Positions 15,804 to 25,448 are shown, counted from the first letter of the stretch. The stretch is DNA of 64,000 nt from Jiangella gansuensis DSM 44835 (GCF_000515395.1 NZ_KI911782.1:62001-126000); one strand, 5' to 3'. Notes: a model not told the origin generated them from the letters alone. A program made the numbers and translations.

Positions 15804-18403
15804 CCGCCGAACCGACGACCGAGGGCTACCGGCCCCTCGCCGCCCGGAAGCGAACCCTGCACATGGTGGGCAACGCCCACCTCGACCCGGTGTGGTTGTG
15901 GCCGTGGCAGGAGGGCTACCAGGAGGCCCGCGCGACGTTCTGGTCGGCCATCCACCGCATGGAGGAGTACCCGGACTTCGTCTTCACCTGCGACCAGGTG
16001 GTGCTCCTGTCATGGGTCGAGGAGCAGGACCCAGCCCTGTTCGAGGAGATCCGCAAGCGGGTCGCCGAGGGCCGCTGGGTGATGACGGGTGGCTGGTGGG
16101 TCGAGCCCGACTGCAACATGCCCGGTGGCGAGTCGTTCGTCCGGCAGGGCCTGTACGGGCAGCGGTACCTGCACGAACGCTTCGGGGTCATCGCCACCGT
16201 CGGCATGAACGTCGACCCGTTCGGGCACAACGTCATGCTGCCGGCCATCCTGCGCGGCCAGCGGATGGACTCCTACACGTTCCTGCGTCCCGGCCCGCAC
16301 GAGAGCGATCTCGACGGCACCGCGTTCTGGTGGGAGGCGCCCGACGGCAGCCGGGTGCTGGCCTACCGCATCCCGTTCGAGTACTGCAGCCCGCCCGGCG
16401 ACGTCGCGCACCAGACCGAGAAGTCGCTGGGCCAGCTGGACCGTTCGCTCGGCGACCTCATGATCTTCTATGGGGTGGGCAACCACGGCGGCGGACCGAC
16501 CAAGGCCAACATCGAGTCGATTCACCGCCACGACCAGCGCGGCTCCTACGGAAGGCTGATCATGTCCTCGCCGCGGCGCTACTTCGACGAGTTGATGGCC
16601 CGGCGCGGCCCGGACGGTATGGAGGAACTGCCGGTCTGGCGCGATGACCTGCAGCACCACGCCTCCGGCTGCTACTCCGCGCACTCCGGCATCAAGCAGT
16701 GGGTGCGCCGCGCCCAGGCCGCGCTGCTGTCCGCGGAACGATGGGCCGCCGTCGGCTCGGTCACCCACGACCTGGCCTACCCCCGCGACGAGCTCGGCCA
16801 CGCCTGGAAGCAGCTGTTGTTCAACCAGTTCCACGACGTGCTCCCCGGCTCGGCCATCGAGCCTGGGTACGACGACGCCCGCGACCAGCTCGGTGAGGCG
16901 GTGGCCATCGCCAAGCGCATCATCACCCGGGTGCAGAACGTCATCGCCCGCGACGTGGAGGTACGGTTCGAGGACGGCACGCAGCCGGTGCTGGTCTTCA
17001 ACCCGCACCCGTGGCCGGTCACCACCGACGTCGAGCTGCAGTACGGCGTGCAGCCGTCCGGCGTGCACGTCGTGGACGCGGAAGGCCGGCTGACACCGTC
17101 GCAGCCCACCCAGTCGGTGGCCACCACCAACGACAAGGGCCGCGGCGCCGTCGTCTTCCGCGCCGAGCTTCCGCCCCTGGGATACCGGCTCTACCGGCTG
17201 CGCCCCGGGCTGGTCCCGCTCGAGCCCGCTGCGTGGAGCAGTGACGCTCCCGGTGGGCTGTCGGCGTCGGAGACGGTGCTCGAGAACGACGTGTTGCGGG
17301 CCGAGTTCGACCCGGCGACCGGGTGGCTGTCCAGCCTGCTCGACAAGCGCACCGGGGTTGACGTCGTGGCCGGCGCGGCCGGCGAGCACACCCAGGTCAG
17401 CGAGGACCCCACCGACACCTGGGGGCACGGCGTCGTCTCCTACGCCTGGCCCGGTGAGGCCATGCGCACGACCCGGATGGTGCTGCGCGAGAGCGGCCCC
17501 GAGCGCGCCCGGCTGCGGGTCGAGCGGTCCTGGGGCCGCTCCACACTGGTCGAGGAGTTCATTCTGCGGCAGGGTGCCGACGAGCTAGAGGTGCGGGCCA
17601 CCGTCGACTGGCGCGAGCAGGCGCATCTGCTGAAGCTGCGTTTCCCGGTGGCGCTGACCGACCCGGAGGCCACGTACGAGATCCCGTTCGGCACGATTGC
17701 GCGTCCGGTCGACGGTGCCGAGGAACCGGGCCAGTCGTGGGTCGACCTGACGGGCGGTATGGAGGGGTCGGCCGGCGCGGCCGGTGCTCGTGCCGGGCTC
17801 GCCGTGGTCAACAACGCCAAGCATGGCTACGACGTCTCTCCCGCCGACGGCTCGGTGTCGCCGAGCATCGGTATCACCGCGGTGCGCAGCCCCGTCTACT
17901 CCTGGCACGACCCACGGCTGCTCGACCCCGACGGCTTCTACTCCTTCCAGGACCAGGGCGTGCAGCGGTTCAGCTACCTGCTGGTGCCGCACGCCGGCGA
18001 CTGGCGGTCGGCCGAGCTGAGCCGTCGCGCCGCCGTGCTCGGGTCCGCGCCGCGCGCCATGCTGGAGAGCTTCCACGAGGGCCGGCTGCCCGCGGCGGAC
18101 AGCTTCGTCGCCGACGGTTCCGGGCAGGTCATGGTGACGGCGGTGAAGGGCTGGGAGGACGGCGACGCTTCGGCACCCGAGCTCATCGTCCGCGCGGTCG
18201 AGACCACCGGAGCACCGGCGAGCGCCCGCATCGAACTGCCGGTTCTGGGCCGCGTGCTGGAGGCGGACTTCGGCCCGAGCCAGCTGCGCACATTCCGGGT
18301 GCCGCGCGACGCCTCGCGACCGGTCGTCGAGGTCGACCTGCTGGAATGGGACGTCGACGGCGAACCGTCGGTGCCGAGCGATGACGACGTCGACGCAGGC
18401 TGA
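15800..18403 (+). CDS. Alpha-mannosidase, GH38
   Basis: 867 residues, the normal length for bacterial GH38. MVGNAHLDPVWLWPWQEG is the first metal-binding motif (H-x-D), GMNVDPFGHN carries the nucleophile Asp, and KQLLFNQFHDVLPGS is a highly conserved later motif of the family. The C-terminal half is the beta-sandwich domain. No signal peptide, so it acts on imported alpha-mannosides in the cytoplasm, releasing mannose with retention. The ATG overlaps the SIS gene stop by 4 bases. Confidence 0.95.
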   Translation: MTAEPTTEGYRPLAARKRTLHMVGNAHLDPVWLWPWQEGYQEARATFWSAIHRMEEYPDFVFTCDQVVLLSWVEEQDPALFEEIRKRVAEGRWVMTGGWWVEPDCNMPGGESFVRQGLYGQRYLHERFGVIATVGMNVDPFGHNVMLPAILRGQRMDSYTFLRPGPHESDLDGTAFWWEAPDGSRVLAYRIPFEYCSPPGDVAHQTEKSLGQLDRSLGDLMIFYGVGNHGGGPTKANIESIHRHDQRGSYGRLIMSSPRRYFDELMARRGPDGMEELPVWRDDLQHHASGCYSAHSGIKQWVRRAQAALLSAERWAAVGSVTHDLAYPRDELGHAWKQLLFNQFHDVLPGSAIEPGYDDARDQLGEAVAIAKRIITRVQNVIARDVEVRFEDGTQPVLVFNPHPWPVTTDVELQYGVQPSGVHVVDAEGRLTPSQPTQSVATTNDKGRGAVVFRAELPPLGYRLYRLRPGLVPLEPAAWSSDAPGGLSASETVLENDVLRAEFDPATGWLSSLLDKRTGVDVVAGAAGEHTQVSEDPTDTWGHGVVSYAWPGEAMRTTRMVLRESGPERARLRVERSWGRSTLVEEFILRQGADELEVRATVDWREQAHLLKLRFPVALTDPEATYEIPFGTIARPVDGAEEPGQSWVDLTGGMEGSAGAAGARAGLAVVNNAKHGYDVSPADGSVSPSIGITAVRSPVYSWHDPRLLDPDGFYSFQDQGVQRFSYLLVPHAGDWRSAELSRRAAVLGSAPRAMLESFHEGRLPAADSFVADGSGQVMVTAVKGWEDGDASAPELIVRAVETTGAPASARIELPVLGRVLEADFGPSQLRTFRVPRDASRPVVEVDLLEWDVDGEPSVPSDDDVDAG

Positions 18404-20345
18404 TCCGGCGCCGGCACCGGACGGAACGCCGCCCGTGCTGCGCGTGGAGGTTCTGGACGCCGATGGCGTCGTCGTCGGGACGGCGGAGCTGGACGGTGGG
18501 CACGACCTGTCGGCCCAGGTCGTCGCCGGGCCGCTGCGCATCGAGGCCGAGGCCGGTTCCGCGGCCGGCCGGGCCGGTGCGGTGGTGGACCTGGTGCTCG
18601 ATGTGGTCAACGCCGGTGACGATCCGTTCACCGGGCATCTGCGGCTGGTGGCCGACGTCGCCGGTGCGGCAGAGCCGTGGTGGCTGATCCCCGGCCTGTT
18701 CTACGGAGAGAACCGGCCGGAGGCGTGCGAGCGGCTGTTCCCGCGCTTCGCGCCCGGCGCCGACGACCCCGACGGCATGGTCAGCGACCACTGGTCGTTC
18801 CGGTCCGACCGGGCCGCAACCCCCGCGGTCTTCGCCTGGGGACAGCGCGACGGCGTCGTGGTCGCGGTCGCGGAGCTGTCGGAGTGCGGCCCCACCGGCG
18901 TCGGGTACTCCCACTTCGGTTCCGTGGCCAGCGCACATGTGGTGTTCCCGTTCCGGGAGGCACCGGTCACGTATTACGGATCGCCGCGGCCGCGGCCGGC
19001 GGAGGTCGCGCGGTTCACTTGGCAGCCCGGCGAGCCGGTCACGCTGCGCGCGTCGGTGGGCCGGCTGCCCGCCGACCGGCACGCCTATGCGCCGGTGCTG
19101 CGTGCGATCCACGACCGGAACCGGGCCCTGCACCCGGTGGAGCCGTGGCTTCCGGTCGCGCAGGCGGCGGACATCGCGGCCGAAGGGCTGGTGCGCTGGC
19201 ACTACGACCCCGACCCGGGTGTGCTGCTCGAGACCGTCGGGTTCGACCGCGAGGTCACCGGCGGCGACGGCCGCCCGGTCGACCGGCAGGCCATGCACGT
19301 CGGCTGGGTGAGCGGCATCCCGTGGGCGTACGCGCTGCTGGCTCACGGGCGACGGGTGGGGAACGCGGCCGAGGTGGCCGCGGCGTCACACGTCGTGGAC
19401 TTCATCTGCGGCAACCTGTCGCCGTCCGGAACCTTCTGGGGTCGCTGGGAGCGGGCGAGTGGCTGGACGCAGAGCTGGACGCCGGTGCGCGGCGGACTGC
19501 ACGCGCGCACCCTCGGTGAGGCAACCCTGTTCCTGCTGCGGGCGCTCGAGCTGGTGGCGCCGGACGAGCACCCGGACTGGGTGGCCGCCGCGCGCTCCAA
19601 CCTCGACGTCGTCCGGGACCGGCAGCGTGCCGACGGCAACCTCGGATCCGTCCACCACGCCGTCGACGGCACCGTACTGTCCTGGGCGGGCGCGTCCGGG
19701 CTGACCTGGATCTCCGCGTTCTGTGAGGCGGCGGCGTGGGACTCCGACGGCGAGTACCTGGCGGCGGCGGTGCGGGCCGGCGAGTACTACGCGCGGTTCG
19801 TGGAGCGGGAGTTCATCCACGGCGCGCCGGAGGACGTCGACCTCGCGCCCACGTCCGAGGACGGGTACGCCGCCGTCATGGCGTACGTCGCCCTGCACCG
19901 GCGTACCGGGTCGCCGCGCTGGCTGGACCTGGCTCGCCGGGCCGCCGACTGGATGCTCACGTTCCGCTACACCTACAACGTGAAATTCGCGCCGCGGTCC
20001 CAGCTGGGCGTGTACGGGTTCGCCAGCCGGGGCGCCGACCAGGCCTCTCCGTCCAACCAGCACCTGCACGCGTACGGGCTGGTGTGCACGCGGGAGCTGA
20101 CAGAGCTGTCGGCCGCCACCGGCGACCCGCACTACCGCGAACGGGCCGAGGAGGCGCTGGCGTGCTTCCGCCAGCTGATCGCCAGCAAGGACGGCGAGGT
20201 GAACTCCTACCGCGGGATGATCACCGAGCGGTACTACCAGACCTCGTGCTTCCAGCCGAAGGGCATGCTGCTGACCCTGTCGCACGCGTGGAGCGCCGGC
20301 GTCCTGCTGCTCGCCTGCGAACAGTCGCTGGCCGCTCCGAAATGA
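18381..20345 (+). CDS. Unassigned (alpha/alpha)6-barrel carbohydrate-active protein
   Basis: 654 residues, overlapping the GH38 gene by 23 bases. The N-terminal ~230 residues look like a beta-sandwich; the rest is a run of paired helices typical of six-hairpin glycosidases (GH88/GH105/GH127-like folds), with aromatic- and acid-rich loops such as GNLSPSGTFWGRWERASGW, PTSEDGYAAVMAYVAL and QASPSNQHLHAYGL. I cannot place it in a named GH family. Being last in a mannoside operon suggests a debranching hydrolase, lyase or epimerase. No signal peptide. Its final AAA codon and TGA stop lie inside a copy of the hairpin repeat. Confidence 0.7.
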   Translation: MTTSTQADPAPAPDGTPPVLRVEVLDADGVVVGTAELDGGHDLSAQVVAGPLRIEAEAGSAAGRAGAVVDLVLDVVNAGDDPFTGHLRLVADVAGAAEPWWLIPGLFYGENRPEACERLFPRFAPGADDPDGMVSDHWSFRSDRAATPAVFAWGQRDGVVVAVAELSECGPTGVGYSHFGSVASAHVVFPFREAPVTYYGSPRPRPAEVARFTWQPGEPVTLRASVGRLPADRHAYAPVLRAIHDRNRALHPVEPWLPVAQAADIAAEGLVRWHYDPDPGVLLETVGFDREVTGGDGRPVDRQAMHVGWVSGIPWAYALLAHGRRVGNAAEVAAASHVVDFICGNLSPSGTFWGRWERASGWTQSWTPVRGGLHARTLGEATLFLLRALELVAPDEHPDWVAAARSNLDVVRDRQRADGNLGSVHHAVDGTVLSWAGASGLTWISAFCEAAAWDSDGEYLAAAVRAGEYYARFVEREFIHGAPEDVDLAPTSEDGYAAVMAYVALHRRTGSPRWLDLARRAADWMLTFRYTYNVKFAPRSQLGVYGFASRGADQASPSNQHLHAYGLVCTRELTELSAATGDPHYRERAEEALACFRQLIASKDGEVNSYRGMITERYYQTSCFQPKGMLLTLSHAWSAGVLLLACEQSLAAPK

Positions 20346-20411
20346 TCACGTTCGGCATGGGTGTACCCGCGAAACCATGAATGCTTGCCTGGTGGAGCGG
20401 GAGGACGCCTG
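20339..20411 (+). repeat. Intergenic hairpin element, copy 2 of 5
   Basis: Begins GAAATGATCACGT and contains CCCGC/GCGGG and ACCA/TGGT stems around GAATGCTTGCC. The element supplies the last Lys codon and the stop of the gene at 18381. It lies between convergent genes, the sugar operon and soxR. Confidence 0.85.
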
Positions 20412-20440
20412 TTGGTGGCCCTCCGGGCTGACGTCACCCG

Positions 20441-20920
20441 TCACGACGCGCATTCGGGCCCGATGTCGTCCTCGATGAGCCGGCGAGGTCCGGGGCCGTG
20501 CTCCCCCAACGCGTCGCGCGAGTTGGCCAGCGCGCAGCAGCTGAGCGACAGACAGCCGCATCCGATGCAGTCGGTGAAGTCGTCGCGCAGCTGCTGCAGT
20601 CGCTTGATGCGTTCGTCGAGGTCGGTGCGCCACTGCAGGGACAGCCGCTCCCAGTCCGCCTGGTCCGGCGTGCGCCCGTCCGGCAGGCTCGACAACGCGT
20701 CCGCGATCTCGGCCAGCGGGATGCCCACGCGCTGAGCGATCCGGATCAGGGCCACCTGGCGCAGCGTCGCCCGCCGGTAGCGGCGCTGGTTTCCGGACGT
20801 ACGGCGGGATGCGATGAGCCCTTGGCGCTCGTAGAAGTGCAGGGCCGACACGGCGACGCCGCTGCGCCGGGACAGTTCTCCCACGGTCAGTTCGGACTTG
20901 TTCCACGCCACGGTCTCCAT
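20441..20920 (-). CDS. soxR: Redox-sensing MerR-family activator SoxR
   Basis: 159 residues. The MerR winged HTH is [21 protein letters not shown], followed by [13 protein letters not shown] and a dimerisation helix. The C-terminal [12 protein letters not shown] gives C-x2-C-x-C-x5-C, the [2Fe-2S] ligands of SoxR, plus one extra Cys just before the last ligand. In actinobacteria SoxR responds to redox-active metabolites such as quinones and phenazines rather than running a SoxS cascade. It is divergent from a quinone oxidoreductase gene whose promoter holds a SoxR box, so that gene is the direct target and soxR may be autoregulated. Confidence 0.93.
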   Translation of the reverse strand: METVAWNKSELTVGELSRRSGVAVSALHFYERQGLIASRRTSGNQRRYRRATLRQVALIRIAQRVGIPLAEIADALSSLPDGRTPDQADWERLSLQWRTDLDERIKRLQQLRDDFTDCIGCGCLSLSCCALANSRDALGEHGPGPRRLIEDDIGPECAS

Positions 20921-20938
20921 CGCGTCGTCTCCCGGCGG

Positions 20939-20969
20939 TTGACCTCAACAATGATTGAGGTTCTAGCGT
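20939..20969 (+). promoter_or_regulatory. SoxR-box promoter
   Basis: TTGACC (-35) and TAGCGT (-10) are separated by 19 bases, the over-long spacing of MerR-family promoters. Between them is the perfect inverted repeat ACCTCAA-n6-TTGAGGT, matching the SoxR box. It faces the quinone oxidoreductase at 21013. Confidence 0.85.
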
Positions 20970-21012
20970 AGCCGGTGCCCCGCGAGACCGTCACCCCCTA
21001 GGAGCTGCACCG

Positions 21013-21999
21013 ATGCACGCCATCCGACTGCACGAGTTCGGCCCGGCACAGAACCTCCGCTACGAACAGGCACCCGATCCGTCGCCCGGACCCGGCCGGG
21101 TACTGGTGGCCGTGGAGGCCAGCGGCGTGCATCTGATCGACACCGCGCTGCGCGCCGGGACCACGGGCGGCGGTCCGATCCCGGTGCCGGAGCTGCCGAT
21201 GATCCCCGGTCGTGAGGTCGCCGGGACCGTCCGCGCCGTCGGGTCCGACGTCGACGCCGCCTGGTTGGGACGGCGCGTGGTGGTCCACCTGGGGCTTGCC
21301 AGCGGCGGGTACGCGCGGCTCGCCGTCGCTTCGGCCGACGCCGTGCACGTCCTGCCGGACGGCTTGGCGCCGGACGTCGCCGTCGCGATGATCGGAACCG
21401 GCCGGACCGCGGTTGCCGTACTCGACGTCGCCGCGCTCACCGCCGGAGACGTCGTCGTGGTCACTGCCGCGGCGGGCGGCCTGGGCAGCTTGTTCGTGCA
21501 GGCGGCGCGGCATGCTGGAGCCGTCGTCGTCGGGACCGCCGGCGGCGCGGACAAGGTGGCGCGGGTCCGGCAACTCGGCGCCACCCACGCCGTCGACTAC
21601 CGGAAGGGCAGCTGGCCGGACGAGGTCCGCGCGGCGCTCGGCGACCGGGAGGTGAGCGTGGTGCTCGACGGTGTCGGTGGCGTGCTGGGACGGGCCGCGA
21701 TGGACCTGCTGGGGGTGGGCGGCAGGCTCGTGATGTTCGGCTGGTCGTCCGGGGAACTGCTGCCGTTCACCTCGAATGACCTGGTCGACCGTGGCCTGAC
21801 CGCCACCTGGGCCATCGGCCGGCGTGTCGTCAGCCGTGGTCCGGGCGCGCTGCGTGAGCTGGAGGCCCGGGCCCTGGCGGAGGCGGCGGCCGGCCGGTTG
21901 GTTCCTGTCGTGCACCGGTTCCCACTGGCCGACGCCGCCGCGGCCCACGTCGCGCTGGAGAACCGGAACACCGTCGGCAAGGTCGTCCTCGTCCCCTGA
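21013..21999 (+). CDS. Zinc-independent MDR-family NADPH:quinone oxidoreductase
   Basis: 328 residues. The N-terminal GroES-like domain (MHAIRLHEFG...PGREVAGTVRAVG) is followed by a Rossmann domain with VVTAAAGGLGSLFVQAAR, the AAxxGxG nucleotide-binding motif of the quinone reductase/zeta-crystallin branch. The zinc ligands of true alcohol dehydrogenases are missing. It should reduce quinones or enones with NADPH. Its promoter has a SoxR box, consistent with defence against redox-cycling compounds. It converges on the sulfatase gene with 18 bases between the stops. Confidence 0.9.
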   Translation: MHAIRLHEFGPAQNLRYEQAPDPSPGPGRVLVAVEASGVHLIDTALRAGTTGGGPIPVPELPMIPGREVAGTVRAVGSDVDAAWLGRRVVVHLGLASGGYARLAVASADAVHVLPDGLAPDVAVAMIGTGRTAVAVLDVAALTAGDVVVVTAAAGGLGSLFVQAARHAGAVVVGTAGGADKVARVRQLGATHAVDYRKGSWPDEVRAALGDREVSVVLDGVGGVLGRAAMDLLGVGGRLVMFGWSSGELLPFTSNDLVDRGLTATWAIGRRVVSRGPGALRELEARALAEAAAGRLVPVVHRFPLADAAAAHVALENRNTVGKVVLVP

Positions 22000-22017
22000 G
22001 CGAACCGCGGCTGGCGT

Positions 22018-23562
22018 TCAGAACCCGAACAGCGGATCCCAGGGATCGTCGTCGGCGCCACGGATCCACTGCCGGGCGGCGTCGGTGTCCGGCTGGTGAT
22101 CCCAGGAGTGGTGCCGGCCGTGGGCCATCGCCTCGCCGAGGAATGCCCGGATCCGCTGGCTGCGTACCACCGTTCGGTGCGCCTCCTCGGGATCCCACGA
22201 CCGTGACATGTCCGCCCGCATCCGCGCCGACACCTCGGCGTAGGCCGGATCGTCGACGACGTTGTGCCGCTCGCCCGGGTCGTGGCCCAGGTCATAGAGC
22301 TGGTCCTGCAGGTCCGGCGCCCGGACGAGCTTGTGCCGGCCGCGTACGACTGCTCGCACCGGCGCGATGGTGCCCTCCGCGTAGTTCTCCAGCACGACGT
22401 CCGGGTGCTCGGCGTCCTGCCCGGCCAGGAGCGGCGCGACGCTGGCGCCGTCGAACGCCTCGCCCACGCACGCCGGAACCGATGTCCCGGCCAGGTCGGC
22501 GAGCGTGGGATGGATGTCGACCAGCGACACCGGCACATCCACCCGATGCCCAGGGCGGACCCCGGGGCCGGCCGCGATCAACGGCACGCGCACCGACCAC
22601 TCGCGCAGTGTGCGTTTGAAGAACATGTCGTTCTCGCCGAGCTGGTCACCGTGATCGCTGGTGAAGATCACGACCGTGTTGTCGGCCAGGTCGAGCCGGG
22701 TCAGCTCCGCGGCGAGCTGCCCGACGACGTCGTCGACGTAGCTGATCATCGCGTAGTAGCCGCGGCGGGCACGGTAGACCTGTTCGTCGGTGACGTCGTG
22801 CAGATCGACCCCGTGGAACGCGTTGACCCACACGTCCAGCGGATGCGCCTCGCGGGGGCCGGACCGGTCTGGCAGCCGGATCTGCCGGCCCTCGTAACGG
22901 TCCCAGTACTCCTGCGGCGCCGCGTACGGATCGTGCGGCTGAGTCATGGACGTCACCAGCAGCCACGGTTCGTCATGGCGCGGTCCGGTGTCCATGGCCA
23001 GCTCCCGCAGCCGCTGCAGCGTGCGGAACCGAACTTCCTCGTCGTAGTGCATCTGGTAGGTCCATGGCTGCGGGCCGGACCGGTTGAGGATGTCGACGTA
23101 CTCCCGCCCGCCGCTGCGCTGCTTGCCGGACAACCGCGGCGGGTCGCCGAGCGTCTCCCAGGGCCGGGTCCAGGTGAGATCGGCCGGGAAGATGTCGGTG
23201 GTGAGCCGCTCCTCGAAGCCATGCAGTTGGTCCGGGCCGACGAAGTGCATCTTTCCGGCGAGGATGGTGCGGTACCCGGCCCGGCGCAGCGTGTGCGCGA
23301 ACGTCGGGACCGAGGCCGGGAACTCCTCGGCATTGTCGTTGCACGGTACGGCGCTGGGCAGCCGCCCGGTCATCATGGCCGCCCGCGACGGCACGCACAG
23401 CGGCGAGTTCGCGTACGCGTTCTCGAACACGACACCGCGGTCGGCGAGAGCGTCGAGGTGTGGCGTGAGCACGTCGTCGTTGCCGTACGCGCCCAGCCCG
23501 AACGCCGTCAGCTGGTCGACCATGACGATGAGCACGTTCGGGCTCGTCGGCTGCCCAGTCAC
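22018..23562 (-). CDS. Type I sulfatase (choline-sulfatase-like)
   Basis: 514 residues from a GTG preceded by AAGGAG. The metal-binding N-terminus is NVLIVMVDQL, and SPLCVPSRAAMMTGR is the Cys-type sulfatase signature C-x-P-S-R, whose Cys must be converted to formylglycine. FTSDHGDQLGE is the second metal site and GKMHFVG is a further active-site motif. No signal peptide, so it is probably cytoplasmic. It is the last gene of an operon behind a sulfonate/sulfate-ester ABC importer, so it likely frees sulfate from an imported organosulfate. No maturation enzyme is in the window. Confidence 0.92.
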   Translation of the reverse strand: MTGQPTSPNVLIVMVDQLTAFGLGAYGNDDVLTPHLDALADRGVVFENAYANSPLCVPSRAAMMTGRLPSAVPCNDNAEEFPASVPTFAHTLRRAGYRTILAGKMHFVGPDQLHGFEERLTTDIFPADLTWTRPWETLGDPPRLSGKQRSGGREYVDILNRSGPQPWTYQMHYDEEVRFRTLQRLRELAMDTGPRHDEPWLLVTSMTQPHDPYAAPQEYWDRYEGRQIRLPDRSGPREAHPLDVWVNAFHGVDLHDVTDEQVYRARRGYYAMISYVDDVVGQLAAELTRLDLADNTVVIFTSDHGDQLGENDMFFKRTLREWSVRVPLIAAGPGVRPGHRVDVPVSLVDIHPTLADLAGTSVPACVGEAFDGASVAPLLAGQDAEHPDVVLENYAEGTIAPVRAVVRGRHKLVRAPDLQDQLYDLGHDPGERHNVVDDPAYAEVSARMRADMSRSWDPEEAHRTVVRSQRIRAFLGEAMAHGRHHSWDHQPDTDAARQWIRGADDDPWDPLFGF

Positions 23563-23597
23563 GTGGGTGGTTCTCCTTGTCTCGGTGAGCGTTGGGG

Positions 23598-24611
23598 TCA
23601 GGAGCCGACCGCGTCGGTGAAGATCGAGGTGTCGAAGAACTCATCCGGCTCGACGAACTCCGGTAGCGCGCCGATATCCACGAAGACCTGCTCCATCCGG
23701 CCGACCCAGTCCAGCGCGGTGCCGTCCTCGTAGAGGCCGGCCCACTCGTCGTTGGTGAACGTCTGCGTCTTGCCGTAGATCTCGACACACGTCTCGGCGT
23801 CCATGAACTCCTCCAGGCGCGGGCAGGCCTCGGCCAGCGCGGCCTCCTGGTCGGTCATGAGGTCCTCGTTCGAGCGCAGCCACACCTCCGCCAGCCGCCC
23901 GAGAGTCTCCTTGTTGTCGGCGTAGAAGTCGTTGTTGGCCACCCAGCCACCGGCGATGGCGGCGTCCTCGTAGTCGGCCGAGGTCGCGATGAGGTTCGCG
24001 TCCGGCAGCTGCTCCTCGACCTGGGTGTCGAACGGTGCCCACAGTGCGGCAGCGCCGATGCCGCCGGTGACGAACGTGTTGGCCACGGCGGGCATATCGA
24101 GGTTGACGATCTCGACGTCCTCGGCCGGGACGCCCTCTGCCTCGAGCGCGACATGCAGCAGCAGGTGTGCTGCCGAGCCGGTCGTCGTCGCGACCTCCGT
24201 GCCGGCGAGGTCGGAGACCGACTCGATTCCGGAGCCCGGTGCCGCCCAGATCTGCTGGATGTCAGCTTCGAGATTGTTCAGCAGGAACAGCTTGCCCTGG
24301 CCGCGGGCCGGGAAGTTCGCCACGACGGCGCCCATGACGCCGACGTCGATGCTGCCGCCGGTCAGCGCGTTGGACAGGGAGATCCCGGTCTGGAACGGCG
24401 TCAGCTCCACCTCGATGTCGTTCTCGGCGAAGTAGCCGCGTTCGTCGGCGAGCAGCAGGTTCATGGCCGGTGCCGGGCCCGGGATGTAGCCGATCCGCAC
24501 GGTGGCAGGGCCTCCCGCGGCGGTGTCGCCACCGTCGTCGCCGCCACAGGCAGTCAGCATCAGGCTGAGTGCGGCGATGCCGGCAATGGCCGCAGACGTC
24601 GTCGTCCGCAT
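23598..24611 (-). CDS. ABC transporter substrate-binding lipoprotein, SsuA/TauA-like
   Basis: 337 residues. The signal peptide ends in the lipobox LSLMLTACGG. TVRIGYIPGPAPAMNLLLADERG and the conserved GGSIDVGVMGAVV match the NMT1/OpuAC-type binding proteins of the nitrate/taurine/sulfonate family. It lies in an operon with matching ATPase and permease upstream and a sulfatase downstream, so the ligand is probably an organosulfate or sulfonate. Confidence 0.9.
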   Translation of the reverse strand: MRTTTSAAIAGIAALSLMLTACGGDDGGDTAAGGPATVRIGYIPGPAPAMNLLLADERGYFAENDIEVELTPFQTGISLSNALTGGSIDVGVMGAVVANFPARGQGKLFLLNNLEADIQQIWAAPGSGIESVSDLAGTEVATTTGSAAHLLLHVALEAEGVPAEDVEIVNLDMPAVANTFVTGGIGAAALWAPFDTQVEEQLPDANLIATSADYEDAAIAGGWVANNDFYADNKETLGRLAEVWLRSNEDLMTDQEAALAEACPRLEEFMDAETCVEIYGKTQTFTNDEWAGLYEDGTALDWVGRMEQVFVDIGALPEFVEPDEFFDTSIFTDAVGS

Positions 24612-24659
24612 GATTATCTCCTTGGGTGTCAGGGTGTGGTGGGGCCGCTGCCCCGCGGA

Positions 24660-25448
24660 TCAATGCGCCGACGAGCGCAGCAGGGTCTCGATGCGCCGGC
24701 GCAGCTGGACGAACTCCGGGTCGGTCTTGATCTCGTGCGTGCGCCGCTCACCCCAGGGGACGTCGACGATCTCTTGCACGGTGGCCGGCCGGGCACTCAT
24801 GACCACGACCCGATCAGCCAGGAAGATGGCCTCCTCGACCTGGTGCGTCACGAAGAGCACCGTGCGACGTTCGCGCTGGTTGATGTCGACCAGGGCTTCC
24901 TGCATCTGTTCCCGGGTCTGCGCGTCCAGGGCGGCGAACGGCTCGTCCATGAGCAGGATCTCGGGATCGACGGCGTAGGCGCGGGCGATCGCGACCCGCT
25001 GGCGCATGCCGCCGGAGAGCGTCTTGGGCAGCGCGTCGGCGAAGTCGTTGAGGCCCATCATGTCGAGGTAGCGCTCGGTGATGCGGGTGCGCTCCTGCTT
25101 TGAGCCGCGCCATGCCCGCAGCCGAGTGCCGAAGTCGATGTTCTTCCGGACGCTGAGCCACGGGAAGATGGCGTACTCCTGGAAGACCACACACCGTGAC
25201 GGCCCGGGCCCGCGCACCGGTTCTCCGTTGACCAGGATCTCGCCGTCGTCCGGTTCGACGAAGCCGGCGATGGCGTTGAGCAGGGTGCTCTTACCCGAGC
25301 CGCTGGGACCGACAACGGCGACGAACTCACCATCGGCGATCTGGAGGTCGACGTCGTGAAGCACGCGGACGGCCTTCTCACCGGTGCCGAAGCTCTTGCC
25401 GACCTCGCGAACCGAGAGCCCGCTCCGGGTGGTGGTGTGCTGCGTCAT
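24660..25448 (-). CDS. ABC transporter ATP-binding protein, SsuB/TauB-like
   Basis: 262 residues from ATG 25448, which overlaps the permease stop by 4 bases. Walker A is GPSGSGKST, the signature LSGGMRQRVAIARA, Walker B ILLMDEPFAALD, and the switch His is in VLFVTHQVEEA. It powers the importer formed with the 25445 permease. Confidence 0.95.
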   Translation of the reverse strand: MTQHTTTRSGLSVREVGKSFGTGEKAVRVLHDVDLQIADGEFVAVVGPSGSGKSTLLNAIAGFVEPDDGEILVNGEPVRGPGPSRCVVFQEYAIFPWLSVRKNIDFGTRLRAWRGSKQERTRITERYLDMMGLNDFADALPKTLSGGMRQRVAIARAYAVDPEILLMDEPFAALDAQTREQMQEALVDINQRERRTVLFVTHQVEEAIFLADRVVVMSARPATVQEIVDVPWGERRTHEIKTDPEFVQLRRRIETLLRSSAH

